Shown here: positions 1-9,916 of the stretch, one piece after another
Position numbering within the stretch: position 1 is the first letter of the stretch
How the letters are laid out: the number at the start of each line of letters is the position of its first letter
Origin: Talinum fruticosum
Taxonomy: Eukaryota; Streptophyta; Magnoliopsida; Caryophyllales; Talinaceae
Direction of reading: 5' to 3'
Length of the DNA stretch: 64,000 bases
NCBI GenBank assembly: GCA_021018815.1
Contig: JAITYX010000126.1
Location: forward strand, 875,501-939,500
Notes under the pieces: generated by a model
The model's database searches: none
The model's input: only the letters and a program-made list of their open reading frames with translations
What the model was told of the DNA's origin: nothing
Translations under genes and position numbers: made by a program

Positions 1-1250
1 AGGACGTCATTGAGAGGAAACAACGGTGATAATTTTGGTCTAGACATAGAATTTTCGAGGTAGAAATGTATTTTGTGTTGAGATGATTGAAACCAGTGGA
101 CTGGAGGCCCTTTTATGCTTGTATTTTTGGTTTGGTTTTGGCTGTGCGGCTTTTAGAAAATTGAAAGAGGAAATCTTGTCATGTGAATTAAAAATCTGTA
201 AGGACCAAAGGGAAAGGGTTTTACATGTTTTTTTCTGGGACAGGAAAGGAATTAATTGCTACAGGAAGGTGAGATATTTTTCATATTTGCTAGGATTTTA
301 AATATTGGCAAAAGCAAGATCGTTTTTACATTTCTCATTTATTATCATATAGCAGGGGATCCTTCTCAATTTTTTTTCTCATTTCTCATTATTTTTAAGA
401 TACATGGTGAACTTTAATGAAAAATTTTCCCACTCTGTCACCAACGTAGTGTGTAATGTGGTCAGATTAAATAACTATAAGCCCGAAAGGAGGCAGTTTT
501 CCTACTTTGTTGTGCTAGATAAAAATTTTTGTGGTGGTTGGGGTTTCTGGTCTCTAAGTTTGGGCTTTGGTATCACTCTCTTAACTTGTGTAGGATGTCC
601 ACTGGGTACCCTTAATACAAGGTTAAATGACTATAGACTAAAAAAGCATTTTCTAGACACTAATTTAGTTGTGTTTGGGTTTGATAGTCAAACTGAGCTC
701 GAGCGCAATGAGGCTTGGTTCGATTAAGCTAAATTTAGATTAACTAGTTCATTTTTTTTTCATGAACTACTTTAGTGGAAAGTATAAATTACTATTAAAA
801 TAATTAAAACTTTATTCAATCGTGATTTCTTAAATCTAATGCAAATATATAAAATTTAACGTTAATTATAGTCTTAAAGTTAGAAACTCTTTAAGTAAAA
901 ACAAACAAATAAAAAAATCCTGAGCCGAGCTAAGCCCAGACTCGTTTACATCACTAATCCTTGGATTTAAATTAGAGTTGGTAATAAGGAAATGAAAAAA
1001 TAATCAAATTAAATTTCATTCAAGATTTAGAAATTTAATTTTTATCTAGGAATAACACAAGAAAAAGAAGTGTCAGTCAACTACATAGTATACTAATCCT
1101 ATCCATACAATAATATGGGTGCTAGTTGAGTTAAAGTTTTTAAATCTAAATCACATGCTTATAAATTAAAAAAAAAGAAAAGTGTAAAGTATTACCGAAA
1201 TTCCACCTTTGTCAGAATCTGTTTCTTATGGAGTAAACCACAATAGCACA
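1..1250. other. AT-rich intergenic DNA, no gene recognised
   Basis: No convincing coding signal. The longest open frame (107 codons, plus strand, 404-727) has no recognisable motif and its codons look like background. At 640-960 there are short GAGCTCGAGC-type and GCCGAGCTAAGC-type stretches of the kind seen at the ends of some plant MITEs, but I could not define terminal repeats or a target-site duplication. Confidence 0.5.
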
Positions 1251-1865
1251 GTAGCACTGTGTCAGTGGCTTTTGGACATCAGGCTCCTCCAGGCACTCCA
1301 GTACAAGATTACCCTCAGGACTGCGGTGACAAACCTTCTATTACCTTGAGATCGTTGCTCAAAGCCTCATTATCCACGAACCAACTAAATTCCTTACCTT
1401 TTTCTGAATGGAGAGAACAGCTGAATTATACTTCATCTCACCTTCAAGTAAGTTGCCTGCCTTCAGAGTCTTCATCACTCATGTAAATATCATCGTCTGC
1501 GCTCCCCCACCATTTTCACGTATGCTTCTTGGTCATCTTTCCGACACGGATTCATCCTCATCTTCTCGTGCCGTTTCGCTTGTTGTCTTTGCCTTCCATG
1601 TCATGCCTGTATGTATCAAAGTGTTCAGTATCTGCAAACAAATAGACCTCTCTTTCCTCTCTGTTTCCTGTTGGTTCCCCTTTTCTTATCTGTATCATTA
1701 ATACCAGAAAAAAGACAGATTAGAAAGCAAACGAAGTATACCATGATCCTATCATTTCTCTATTTATGGCGTTTTGAACCAGCTCCAACTTGCAACTGGA
1801 ATTCGTGAGCTGCATTGAGCAAATCTGCAAAATATTTCCTCTTCTTTGTCTCGAGATGGTTCTTG
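1251..1865. other. GC-richer stretch, possible remnant exons, unassigned
   Basis: This stretch is less AT-rich than its left flank. It lies downstream, on the minus strand, of the duplicated gene segments at 2.5 and 3.9 kb, so it may hold their 3' part. Open frames of 75-97 codons exist on the plus strand and acidic/basic runs appear on the minus strand, but none can be assigned to a family. I see no reliable splice pair. Confidence 0.3.
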
Positions 1866-2703
1866 GCTAGTGAAAACAGAGTTTTAACACAAACAGAAGT
1901 ACACATTCAAAAACTTGGGCATACCCAAAGGGAACCATCAAGGAGTAAGACTTAGAGAATTAATGTGAAGCTTGTTCAAACATGAACTTAGCAAGTTTCA
2001 ATAAAGTATTGATGTATAGGAAAGCTTGAATTATCCATTTGAGATTCCTCTATTAAATGTAGAGCTAACAATCCTAATGTAACTTTCATTGAACCTTAAC
2101 ACACTTAATAAAGAATGTGATGTAATCCTAGAAACAAGGCATGGCAGCTTTCAACCCTAATACGATGCTAGGAATAACTCCTCCTTCAAACTCGCTCACA
2201 ATTGAACAGCAGAAGATCAGTCCTGTCCACTACTCCATTCTGAAACCAGCACAAGATTGTCAATCTCAATATATCACTTCAGGTACTAGCATAGCATTTA
2301 TTTTCTATTTCTTATATTCAACATGCTATTTTAGTTTAAATTTGAGATAGAGGAAAAAACCGGAGAGACAGAGTAACATAGTAAGGATGATTCTACAAGA
2401 CACCCATTTACCCTTGATGGACACTCACAAACAAGAGGAAGGGAAATAATACTCAAAGAAACTCTCCCAAGTCCTTACTATGCCTTAGAGTCCACCTTCT
2501 TTTCCACTAAAATTGAACCCAAAACTCCATTTGCAAGATCATGATGATAGTACGTAAGAGTCAGAAAAGTTAAAGACCTTGCTTTCTGCAAACCATAATG
2601 GTTCTGCTGAGGCATCAACATCCAGCCATGGGTCTTCACCTGTAACCACCAGAACATTTGCATAAGAACTTGAAGAATTTCATATTACATATTGCATAAA
2701 ATC
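1866..2703 (-). pseudogene. Degenerate gene segment, minus-strand copy 1 (GEDPW exon)
   Basis: Seen: 1870-2030 and 2466-2695 are diverged repeats of 3610-3785 and 3782-4030, in the same order and orientation. On the minus strand, about 2590-2660 reads as an exon-like peptide with the core GEDPWLDVDA. The plus-strand copy at 22.53 kb has GEDPWSNVDAT, and both are followed by the same flank containing CTTGCAAATGG. Conservation of this reading across three copies suggests it was once coding. No family was recognised. The solo LTR immediately follows at 2709. Called a pseudogene because the copies differ by indels and no long frame survives. Confidence 0.45.
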
Positions 2704-3197
2704 TGGACTGTTGGTATATATGTAAATAAGGACTAACCTTAGTAGTTGCGGAAGCGAATAGATCGATTGCCGTTCGACAGCCCACACGTGAATTCCCGAG
2801 TCACGAACCCTTCGAATCTGGTTGTACTTCGAAGTCCGGTTTAGTGTCGTCCAGAACAGTATATCCGACGTCTACTAGAGTCGCCGGAAATAGTCACGTC
2901 TCAAAACCGAAGACCCTAAGATGGTCGGTCTAACTGTGAGGGAGAATAGAGGATCTTTAGGGAAAAATTGAGAGGAGCAACGAATGCTGCGTTGTTCACC
3001 GATATATCAATCTGTGTCTCCCATTACTGATTAAATAGGAGCATTCGCTCCTATCTCCAGAGTTGGGAAGTTGAGTCTTACTCAACTTTATTAACCCTGC
3101 ACTTATCCAGGAACGTTTCCTGGATAAGAAGGGAAACTGATTGAGTTTCAATTAACGGGCTTAAGTGGCCGTTTTGCGAACTTTGTCCAACATGGAC
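2704..3197 (-). mobile_element. Solo LTR of a Ty1/copia-type retrotransposon, with 5-bp TSD
   Basis: Seen: the element runs 2709-3192 (484 bp), starts TGTTGG and ends CCAACA, a perfect 6-bp terminal inverted repeat. It is flanked by the direct repeat TGGAC at 2704-2708 and 3193-3197. No gag, pol or second LTR is present, which fits a solo LTR left by LTR-LTR recombination. On the minus strand a TATA-like CTATTTAAT lies near 3035, suggesting minus-strand orientation. A 10-bp perfect hairpin (CTTATCCAGG, loop 7) lies at 3102-3128. The copia assignment is inferred from the TGTTGG/CCAACA ends and the size. Confidence 0.85.
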
Positions 3198-3609
3198 AAT
3201 TTCAAAATACATTCCAAAGTTAGAGATGAAATAAGTACCCTTTTAGATGGATAACAAACAGTGAGGTAACATATCCAAGAATGACATTAAAAGCAGCACC
3301 TTCAAACATTTTCACTTTGTCTTACTCGGTGAATTCATAGTAGTGTCCTGCAATAGCAGCAATATAACACCTGTTAGAGATAGTAAACCCAGAAGTATGC
3401 ACACTATGTCACTTGTATAGAGCAATAATCTCCCTGTTAGCTTCCCCTGTTCCAAAGGTTGCAGGGCACTACCTATCTGGTACTGGATAAGTTTGGCCTT
3501 CCATATAAATTAAACCTGGTTTTGGCACATTATGGTCTTCTAGAGTAAACTACTTTTAGTTTGTCTTTAGAAGGTCTGCCTCTGATGAATTACCTTCCTT
3601 GGCTGTCCA
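3198..3609 (-). pseudogene. Degenerate coding-like stretch between LTR and exon block
   Basis: On the minus strand, about 3560 to 3230, one frame stays coding-like for over 100 codons but has three in-frame stops. Recognisable stretches are GTGEANREIIALYK, YIAAIAGHYYEFTE and KVKMFEGAAFNVILGY. No family was recognised and no copy was found elsewhere in the window. It may be a decayed exon of the minus-strand gene, or coincidence. The stops and the lack of clear splice sites argue against a working exon. Confidence 0.25.
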
Positions 3610-4372
3610 AAACATAAATTTTAACACAAATAGAAGTGCATCTAAATCATTGATTAATCAGCTTCAAAAACTTGGATATATCAAGAGGAATCATGGAGGA
3701 ATCATGGAGATATTTAATGTAAAGCTCATTCAAACAAGAACTTTGCAAGTTTCAATAAAGTATTAATGTATAAGAAAAGCTCTCCTAAACTCCTTCCTCA
3801 CACTAGTCCTAGCTATGCCTTTAGAGTTAAGAGTCCACCTTCCTTCCCACTAAAATTGAACCCAAAACTCCATTTGCAAGATTATAGACAATAGTAAATA
3901 AGATTGAGAAAAAGTTTTAGACCTTGCTTCCTTCAAACCATAGTGGTTCTGCAATATAGCCACTGTGGCATCAACATTCAGCCATGGGTCTTTACCTATA
4001 ACCACCAGAACATTTTCATAAGAACTTGAAGAGGGTTGAAAATAAGATACATGTTTGTAAAATAATGAGCAGGGGAAAGCTGCAAATCTGTGACTCGTGT
4101 AAAACCAATTTCTCTTGGCTCCAGTACCAAAACGTCTGCAATGGCAACACAAACAACGACCCTAACTCCGAAATCATTACAGCATTTCTTTCCTGCTGTT
4201 CTGAAAAAGAATTGAGATCATTCCATAGGTTACCCGTCCTATCGATATGCACAAGGCCATGTAATACGAATTTACTCGATACGCTCACCTTATAATACAT
4301 GCAAGAGTAACTCATACTCGTGCAACTTGTACTCGGGGCAAAAAGAAAAAAAGTGTCATCAATTTGCTCCAA
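3610..4372 (-). pseudogene. Degenerate gene segment, minus-strand copy 2 (GKDPW exon)
   Basis: Seen: tandem partner of the segment at 1.87-2.70 kb. On the minus strand, 4025-3920 reads YENVLVVIGKDPWLNVDATV and then continues open. The same core occurs at 2.6 kb and at 22.53 kb (plus). Upstream, to about 4372, a 118-codon minus frame is open but unrecognised. The block lies 0.5-0.9 kb downstream of the minus-strand TATA promoter at 4931-4940 and is probably part of that transcription unit. The product is unknown. Confidence 0.4.
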
Positions 4373-4699
4373 AGGCAGTCATCCTTCTCGTCTTATGCAC
4401 AATGGGATATGCAAACGGCAGAAATGGAACACTTGCAAAAAGTTGCCCAATAAAGTAGGCATAAATAAAAAGATCTATAATTTTTGAAGAATTTGAACTC
4501 ACAAAATACATAATAAACTTTCTTGGGCGGTGAAGAATAAGATCAGACTATTGCCACGTTGATTACTAAATCTTCCTTTAGGAATGATGCTTACAAATTG
4601 CTAATTCAATTTTTAGTTTCTGAACCCTAATTCTGGCAACACTTTGAAGAATTTTTAGTTTCTAAAACTTCATATTATGGATTCCGGCAACATAAATTA

Positions 4700-5060
4700 C
4701 AAACCCTAATTTTTAGATTTGAAACTCTAACCCCTCATACCCCCTCCCAAAATGAAAGAACCATACCGAAATCGGCATATAAAGCCACCTGGTGATGATG
4801 GGCGGCGGCGTTGGCTCCTGCTTCGTCGTCGTCGGGCGGCGGCAGTATGAGATTCGTCCCCAACGCCAAGTTTGGGAACGGCTCTCGAACTTCGACTTGA
4901 TTTTGTAAATGAAGCTCACATCCACTGCAGCATATATAGCGGATTACTTGCTTAAGTCGGTGGAGTAAACAGCCTGTAACGCGGCTTATTACAGCTGTAC
5001 TACGTTTTTTACGCGCAATGTACGTCGGTTTGGAACAAAAACGCGTTTTCATGTAGCCCA
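4700..5060 (-). promoter_or_regulatory. Minus-strand promoter and first-exon-like GC island
   Basis: Seen on the minus strand: AAAACGCGTTTT (near 5045), further CGCG-type motifs, TATA box GCTATATATG at 4931-4940, then a GC-rich stretch at 4860-4790. One frame of that stretch reads PPPDDDEAGANAAAHHHQ. The plus-strand promoter at 20.5-20.77 kb has the same order: CGCG motifs, TATATATA, then a related GC-rich segment reading SEQGAAAITT. CCCTAA telo-box-like units lie near 4690-4740. It faces head-to-head with the plus-strand promoter at 6.1 kb. Transcription is inferred. Confidence 0.5.
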
Positions 5061-5990
5061 AATTCCCCAGAATAATTATTATCTTTTTCCGAATTTTCTT
5101 TTTGGTGACAGAACTATTTCATCAAAATAATAATGAATATATAATAACAAAAAAACAACATATTTACCAGTCCAATTAACGGTTGTAATTTATTTATTTG
5201 TTTTAATTTATAACTTTATTTATTTCTTTTAATTTATAACTTTCATAATAATAAAAAAAATAATACAAACATTATAAATTTCAAACAAAAACAAGGCTTT
5301 ATGTGATCAATAAGGGTTTACTTTAAGGAGATTCAAATATAGGTATACTTATTTTGTGGAAGTATATAAAAACTGATTTCAAATCTCTCCTCATAACTTT
5401 TATCAAAAAACAATTATTTTGAAAACAAACATTTAGTAATATTAAAACGATTTATTAGCTTAATTGATAACGCAAAAAGTCATCCAATTTATATTGTTAA
5501 AATGTCTCTTTAAAAGAGAAGGAATTCTTGTAGTGAGAATTTTCTACTGATGGTATAGAGGAATTTGAAAACCTTGAAGTTAATCCTGATATTCTTATTG
5601 AATTAAAACCTTGAAGATAATCCTGATATTCTTATTGAATCATACATTCAAATCGTCGAAAAAGAAGATAGAATTTTTGATATTCTTATTGAATTAAAAC
5701 CTTGAAGATAATCCTGATATTCTTATTGAATCATACATTCAAATCGTCGAAAAGAAGAGAGAATCAAAATTCTAGGAAGGATTGTTATGAGTCTTAGGAA
5801 ATAGTTTGAGATGTTGTAACGGAACGTGATAGATAAATTGAAATTATCCGAAAATCTGCTACATTAGTATAAGTTTCGATTTCAAGAAAATGAAGGATAG
5901 CGATGTAAAAAAAATATATGACTACCTAAAAAATTGGGCAAAATTTATGGTGCAAAAAAAGGTAAAATAAAATAAATAATAGCCCTATGA
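5061..5990. repeat. AT-rich spacer with a 91-bp tandem duplication (5588-5769)
   Basis: This is the spacer between the divergent promoters. A 91-bp unit beginning GATATTCTTATTGAATTAAA is present twice in tandem from 5588 and is nearly identical; a further half-unit precedes it. The rest is AT-rich with no gene. Confidence 0.7.
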
Positions 5991-6580
5991 GAATTGAGAA
6001 GCGCCATGTTTTGGGCCACGGCCCATGAGCCGCATGCGGTATGAAAGTAGGAAATAATAAAACACGCTTTTAGAAACCGCGTTATTTGACCAGTCAACTC
6101 AGATCCAACCGACTTATTGACAATACTGGTCTCTATAAATAGGCGCATAGGGCCTGATATTTGATTCAGAACTCCATAACCCATTTTGGAAAGTTGGAAT
6201 TAGCCCAAGTCCCTCCTCCTATTCCCACAGCCCTTTCTCTTCCCGCTTGTTTCGTATCTGGGCTTCGGAAATCATCCCCAGCCCATATGACCTAAACGCC
6301 CCCTCCCCTTTTGGCGCCAGATCTCTGTGATTTCCCCAGTTCTCGCGATGTTTCTCCCAGCCCAGTTTAGCACTTCAGTTGCAGTACTGAGAGAGAGAGA
6401 GAGAGGAGAGAAAATGGGGACGACGATTACTCGCCGCCCGCCGGAAAGAGGCGAAAATTGCGCGGAAGCGGAATGAAATTGTAGAGTGGTTGAAGATTCA
6501 AAGACAGATCTATCCCCTATGCGCCGTGATTTGGATGCTTTATTGGCCATTCCATTGTAAAAATAGGTAAGTTATGTCTC
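5991..6580 (+). promoter_or_regulatory. Promoter with TGGGCC/GGCCCA motifs and TATA box, copy P1
   Basis: Seen: TGGGCCACGGCCCATGAG at 6012-6029 (two site II-type TGGGCC motifs in opposite orientation), GCGTTATTTGAC, and TATAAATA at 6134-6141. A pyrimidine-rich leader follows, with a GA run near 6391-6412 and an ATG at 6414. The region 34.62-34.96 kb repeats this layout closely (GGCCACGGCCCATGGGCC, AAAGCGCGTTGTTTGAC, CTATAAAAAGG, then GGCGCCAG and a GGGGACGACGAT start). In plants, site II motifs together with telo-boxes are typical of highly expressed growth and housekeeping genes. Promoter activity is inferred. Confidence 0.55.
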
Positions 6581-6934
6581 TCCTCCATGTCATTGTTTAT
6601 GTTTTTGAACTTTAAGAAGAAGAAGTCGGTCATCTCTCGAGGGATCACATGTTCTGTCGAAGAATTTAGGGTTAGGGTTAGGGTTTAGGGTTGGGACTGG
6701 GCTAGGTTCGGAGGTGAAAGGTAGGGATGGATCAAGACGATTATATAAAAGTATCACAGATTTCGCCTTCAATTTTAATAATGAGGTAGTTTAATTGCAG
6801 AAGCAGATGTTCTCCCTGTTGAATGAATGCTATTTTCCTTGACACAAACCTTCCTAACTGCACAATCTCATACTTGTTGTTTATAAACGCTTTCATCGTG
6901 TCGGGGAGAGAAGCAATTTGGGTTAAGCCAAAAG
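6581..6934 (+). promoter_or_regulatory. Leader/intron region with interstitial telomere-like repeat
   Basis: Positions 6664-6692 hold about four consecutive TTAGGG/TTTAGGG units, the plant telomere-type motif, downstream of promoter P1. Telo-boxes (AAACCCTA and its complement) are known near the start sites of plant translation-related genes. Shorter versions occur near 4.69, 20.86, 20.93, 26.72 and 30.75 kb, each close to a promoter-like copy. No coding sequence is recognised here. Confidence 0.5.
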
Positions 6935-7162
6935 ACTTTTGGTGATCTCACTGCGTATTTGGGCGTCATTTCTCGTTATTGTGAATTTTCGGCATTTTCT
7001 TATTTTGATGGTTGCATAATTGGTGTTACCTTAATAACGTTTTACAGAGGAATCATGCTTGGACATAAACGCTGGCAGAATCATGAGCTTGAGATCAAGT
7101 ACCCATCAAAGATTAAGCGCTCCGTGAATCTCCTCCAGGTTTGGTTTATTGTTGTTTGACAT
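6935..7162 (+). pseudogene. Exon-like block (GIMLGH exon), copy in the 7-kb block
   Basis: Seen: an exon-like segment at about 7049-7138 has acceptor TTTTACAG and donor-like CCAG/GTTTGG. It encodes GIMLGHKRWQNHELEIKYP and then continues open. The counterpart at 22.82-22.91 kb is about 85-90 percent identical but reads GIMLGHTKLAES followed by a stop. Flanking DNA (6935-7050 and 22710-22820) is also homologous. The indels between copies suggest that at least one is non-functional. The product was not recognised. Confidence 0.4.
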
Positions 7163-9916
7163 TATTCATGCCCATAACTGACTTATTTTTTTCGTTTTAA
7201 TTTCAGGATGCTGTATGTGCATAGCTGGTGATTTTCTTTCAAATACAAAAATAAGAGTACGTTTTTTTATTGAATATTAAGAAAGTCGGAATGTTCGAAA
7301 CGGTCACTAAGCTTCAATATTTAAAGGAAACAGAGCAATGAGATATACTGTGGTGCAGGATAAGCCTGGGTTTCTTCGTTAAGTAATATTTGAACTTCAG
7401 GTTTTATGTCATTTGCTATTGTGACAGTAGTTGATTCCCTTTGGTTGTGTGTCCAGGTTTCTTAAAGCCAAGCAACGACTTTTAACCACCATTAAACTTC
7501 CATGGGAAATACTCTGGTGCAGGATAAGCCTGGGTTTCTTCTTCTTCTCTTTACTTGGAGTTAAGTAATATTTGAACTTCCAGCTATTCTGTCATTTACT
7601 ATTGTGACAGTAATTCTGTGTCCGGCGTTTCTTCAGGCCAAGAAAGGTAATTCCTCCACTTGTAAACTTCCATGGGAAATAAACTGATCCTGCTGTGCAA
7701 TCAGAGCGATCAATAATGTGATGTAGAAAACATCTTGAAATTTAACAGATAGACTTAACTTGGTTGACTAGTTATACTCGGAAGCCTATGTAAAATGTTT
7801 TGTTCCTTTGTCTGCTTTCATATTTGTGATTATTTGTTGTTATATTTAACCGTTGGACTTATATTGACACCTAATAAAAACTAGTACTTAGGTTAGTAAA
7901 AGATACCGAAACTGAACTATGCAATAAATGTTCGTCAATTTATGTGTGACTATAGAAAGGAGGAAGAGGACAAAAGAAAAGGAATTACTCTTCAAAGGTC
8001 ACTCAACTTTTTATGACTATCTTATGTTTGCTCCATTTTTGCTCCACTTTTTGTTCCATTTGCTCCATTTTCTTTTATGTTTTGTGTTACCTTTTCTATG
8101 TTAAACCTCTAGTCATTCGAAAATACATGTTAGTGCATATGCATCCTCTCTAAGCTCTTCTCTTATATCCAAGTTCCAGATTGACAATTTTATGCTGGCT
8201 TTGGAGTGGAAAAAAGTTTTAAGGAGCACTCTTTTGTATGTGAGTGACTAATGAAGCTATGGGGAGAGGCAAGAAGGCTGGAAGCAAATCAACACCTAAC
8301 ACTCCAAATATTTTCCATAATTTTAGAGTCACCAATATGTCTATTTTTAAGGATACTGAGTTAAAAAGGCGTAAATTGGGTGATCTTACTTCAAAGGATA
8401 AATTTGCTAGTTGGCCAACATCTGTTACACTAGGCATGCTAAATAGAAATAATTAGTTAAATAATAACATTAATTAGTGGTGCACTTTTTTTATAAAAAT
8501 AGAGCTGTGGGCAAGTCTCACTGGGGCAAACTACAGAAAAAATACACTCTTCCACTATCTCAAAATTAAAACTGACAATTCCAATTGTTTGTAGACCAAA
8601 CAAAACTGAAAGCATGCAACACATTTATATTACTCCAATATGTATTAATACCAGTCGACTAAAGTGCTTTCTTATTTGGTTTTGAAAGTTGACATGTCTG
8701 CTTTGTTGAATTAAGTCCTTTCTTTTCAACTAATGTTATGTTTCAGTTGCTTATTTTGGAAAAGCATAATAGAGACTTGTGCTCTGACAATTCTGGAGTC
8801 AGTTGCCATTCTTTTGCTTTGTTCTGTTGTTGTCTTTGGTCCCAAGATATTTTTGTTCTCATACCTTAGTCATGACTCTGCTTTTCTTAGTTCAGCAATC
8901 AGCATAGGCTTGGACTTTTGTGCATACTTTTGACTATCTTTGGTGTTCTACTATCATGGAAAAATTGATAGATAAATCACCTTTTTATGACATCCTTATC
9001 TCCCTTCATTGCAATGGATATGCATATGCTTATTATTTGGAGGAATTATGTGATTTTCGAACCTCTTACTTTTGAATTGCAGGGCTTTAATAAAAATAAT
9101 GAGTACTTTTGCTCAAATTTCTTTCATAGTTTTATAATTAAGATTATGATATTCCCCTTAAGTTCTGTGTTTCATTGAATAATTGCTTGCTTAATTCTGT
9201 ATATTGAATAATTAGCACCAAGAACTCCTATGAGTATCCAAAATCAATAAAATCTAGAAGACGTGGTCTCACTTAGATAAAAAAAGAGTTCGTAGATCAT
9301 AATAGACATGGTATCAGAAATAATCACATCTGGAAGAGCATAAACAGTATCATATGTTTTGAAAAGGAAACGGTCAAACGCAGCTTAGAAAGGTGTTGAC
9401 AGAAAAGTTGTGTTTTGCTGGAACCTCTTGTTGTCTGGACTTTGTACCGTCTTGCTTGCCTTGGCAATGTTCGAGAGGAACCTCTTGTTAATTTTTGGAC
9501 TTTGTCTCTTCAGAGGGAATTGCTGCTTGCCTCACCCCTTGCATCCAGTAACTTCATTTAGAAAATCAGATTACTTCTTGCAGGCCGGGGGGTTGTTGTT
9601 TCTATAGATGTATTAGGGAAGGCTCTAGAGTGAAAATGTGCGTAAATCTTTGCATTGTCACTTGTACAAGGGAGAGTTGACTGATTTCACTCTGATGTTG
9701 GGATGAATCTGGTGATACCTTCAGGAATGATTTTTAGCCAACTCCAGTGCTGATTATCTAAAACATGACATCTACAAAAAATGACTGGAAGACGGGAAGT
9801 AGTAAGTGACCATTCCACTTGTGAACCATATGGACTTATTGCTTATTCTTCTGCTAATTTTGCACTTATTCTTCTGCTAATTTGTTCCCTCTTATTTAGT
9901 TTGAAATACCAGATCA
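7163..9916 (+). repeat. Tandem duplication, left copy (2754 bp)
   Basis: Seen: sequence from TATTCATGCCCATAACTGAC (7163) to GAAATACCAGATCA (about 9916) is followed directly by a second copy starting TATTCATGTCCATAACTAAC at 9917. The contents include the exon-like 7207-7260 (CIAGDFLSNTKIRV), an internal ~160-bp duplication (7345/7505, GTGCAGGATAAGCCTGGG), and a segment at 8.2-8.75 kb absent from the right copy. A third copy lies at 22.9-25 kb. No long frame is open. This looks like intron-rich DNA of the unidentified gene. Confidence 0.7.
7207..7260 (+). pseudogene. Exon-like segment encoding CIAGDFLSNT (copy a)
   Basis: Preceded by the acceptor TTAATTTCAG. The frame TGC ATA GCT GGT GAT reads CIAGDFLSNTKIRV. 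The same frame is open in copies at 9961-10015 and 22985-23038 with only conservative changes. The donor here is weak (AC/GTTTTT) compared with AG/GTTTTG in the third copy. Shared reading frame across three diverged copies is the best evidence in this region for former coding. The family is unknown. Confidence 0.4.

Noticed and set aside
1490..1600. Minus-strand phrase resembling an SNF2-type KDDQEAYxKMV segment
   Set aside because: Only about ten residues resemble the family, followed by stops, with no helicase motif anywhere near. Treated as coincidence.
9300..9320. ACATGGTATCAGA (also at 11.23 kb) as a copia primer-binding site
   Set aside because: No LTR boundary, gag or inverted partner lies nearby, and the phrase is simply carried in both copies of the duplicated block.
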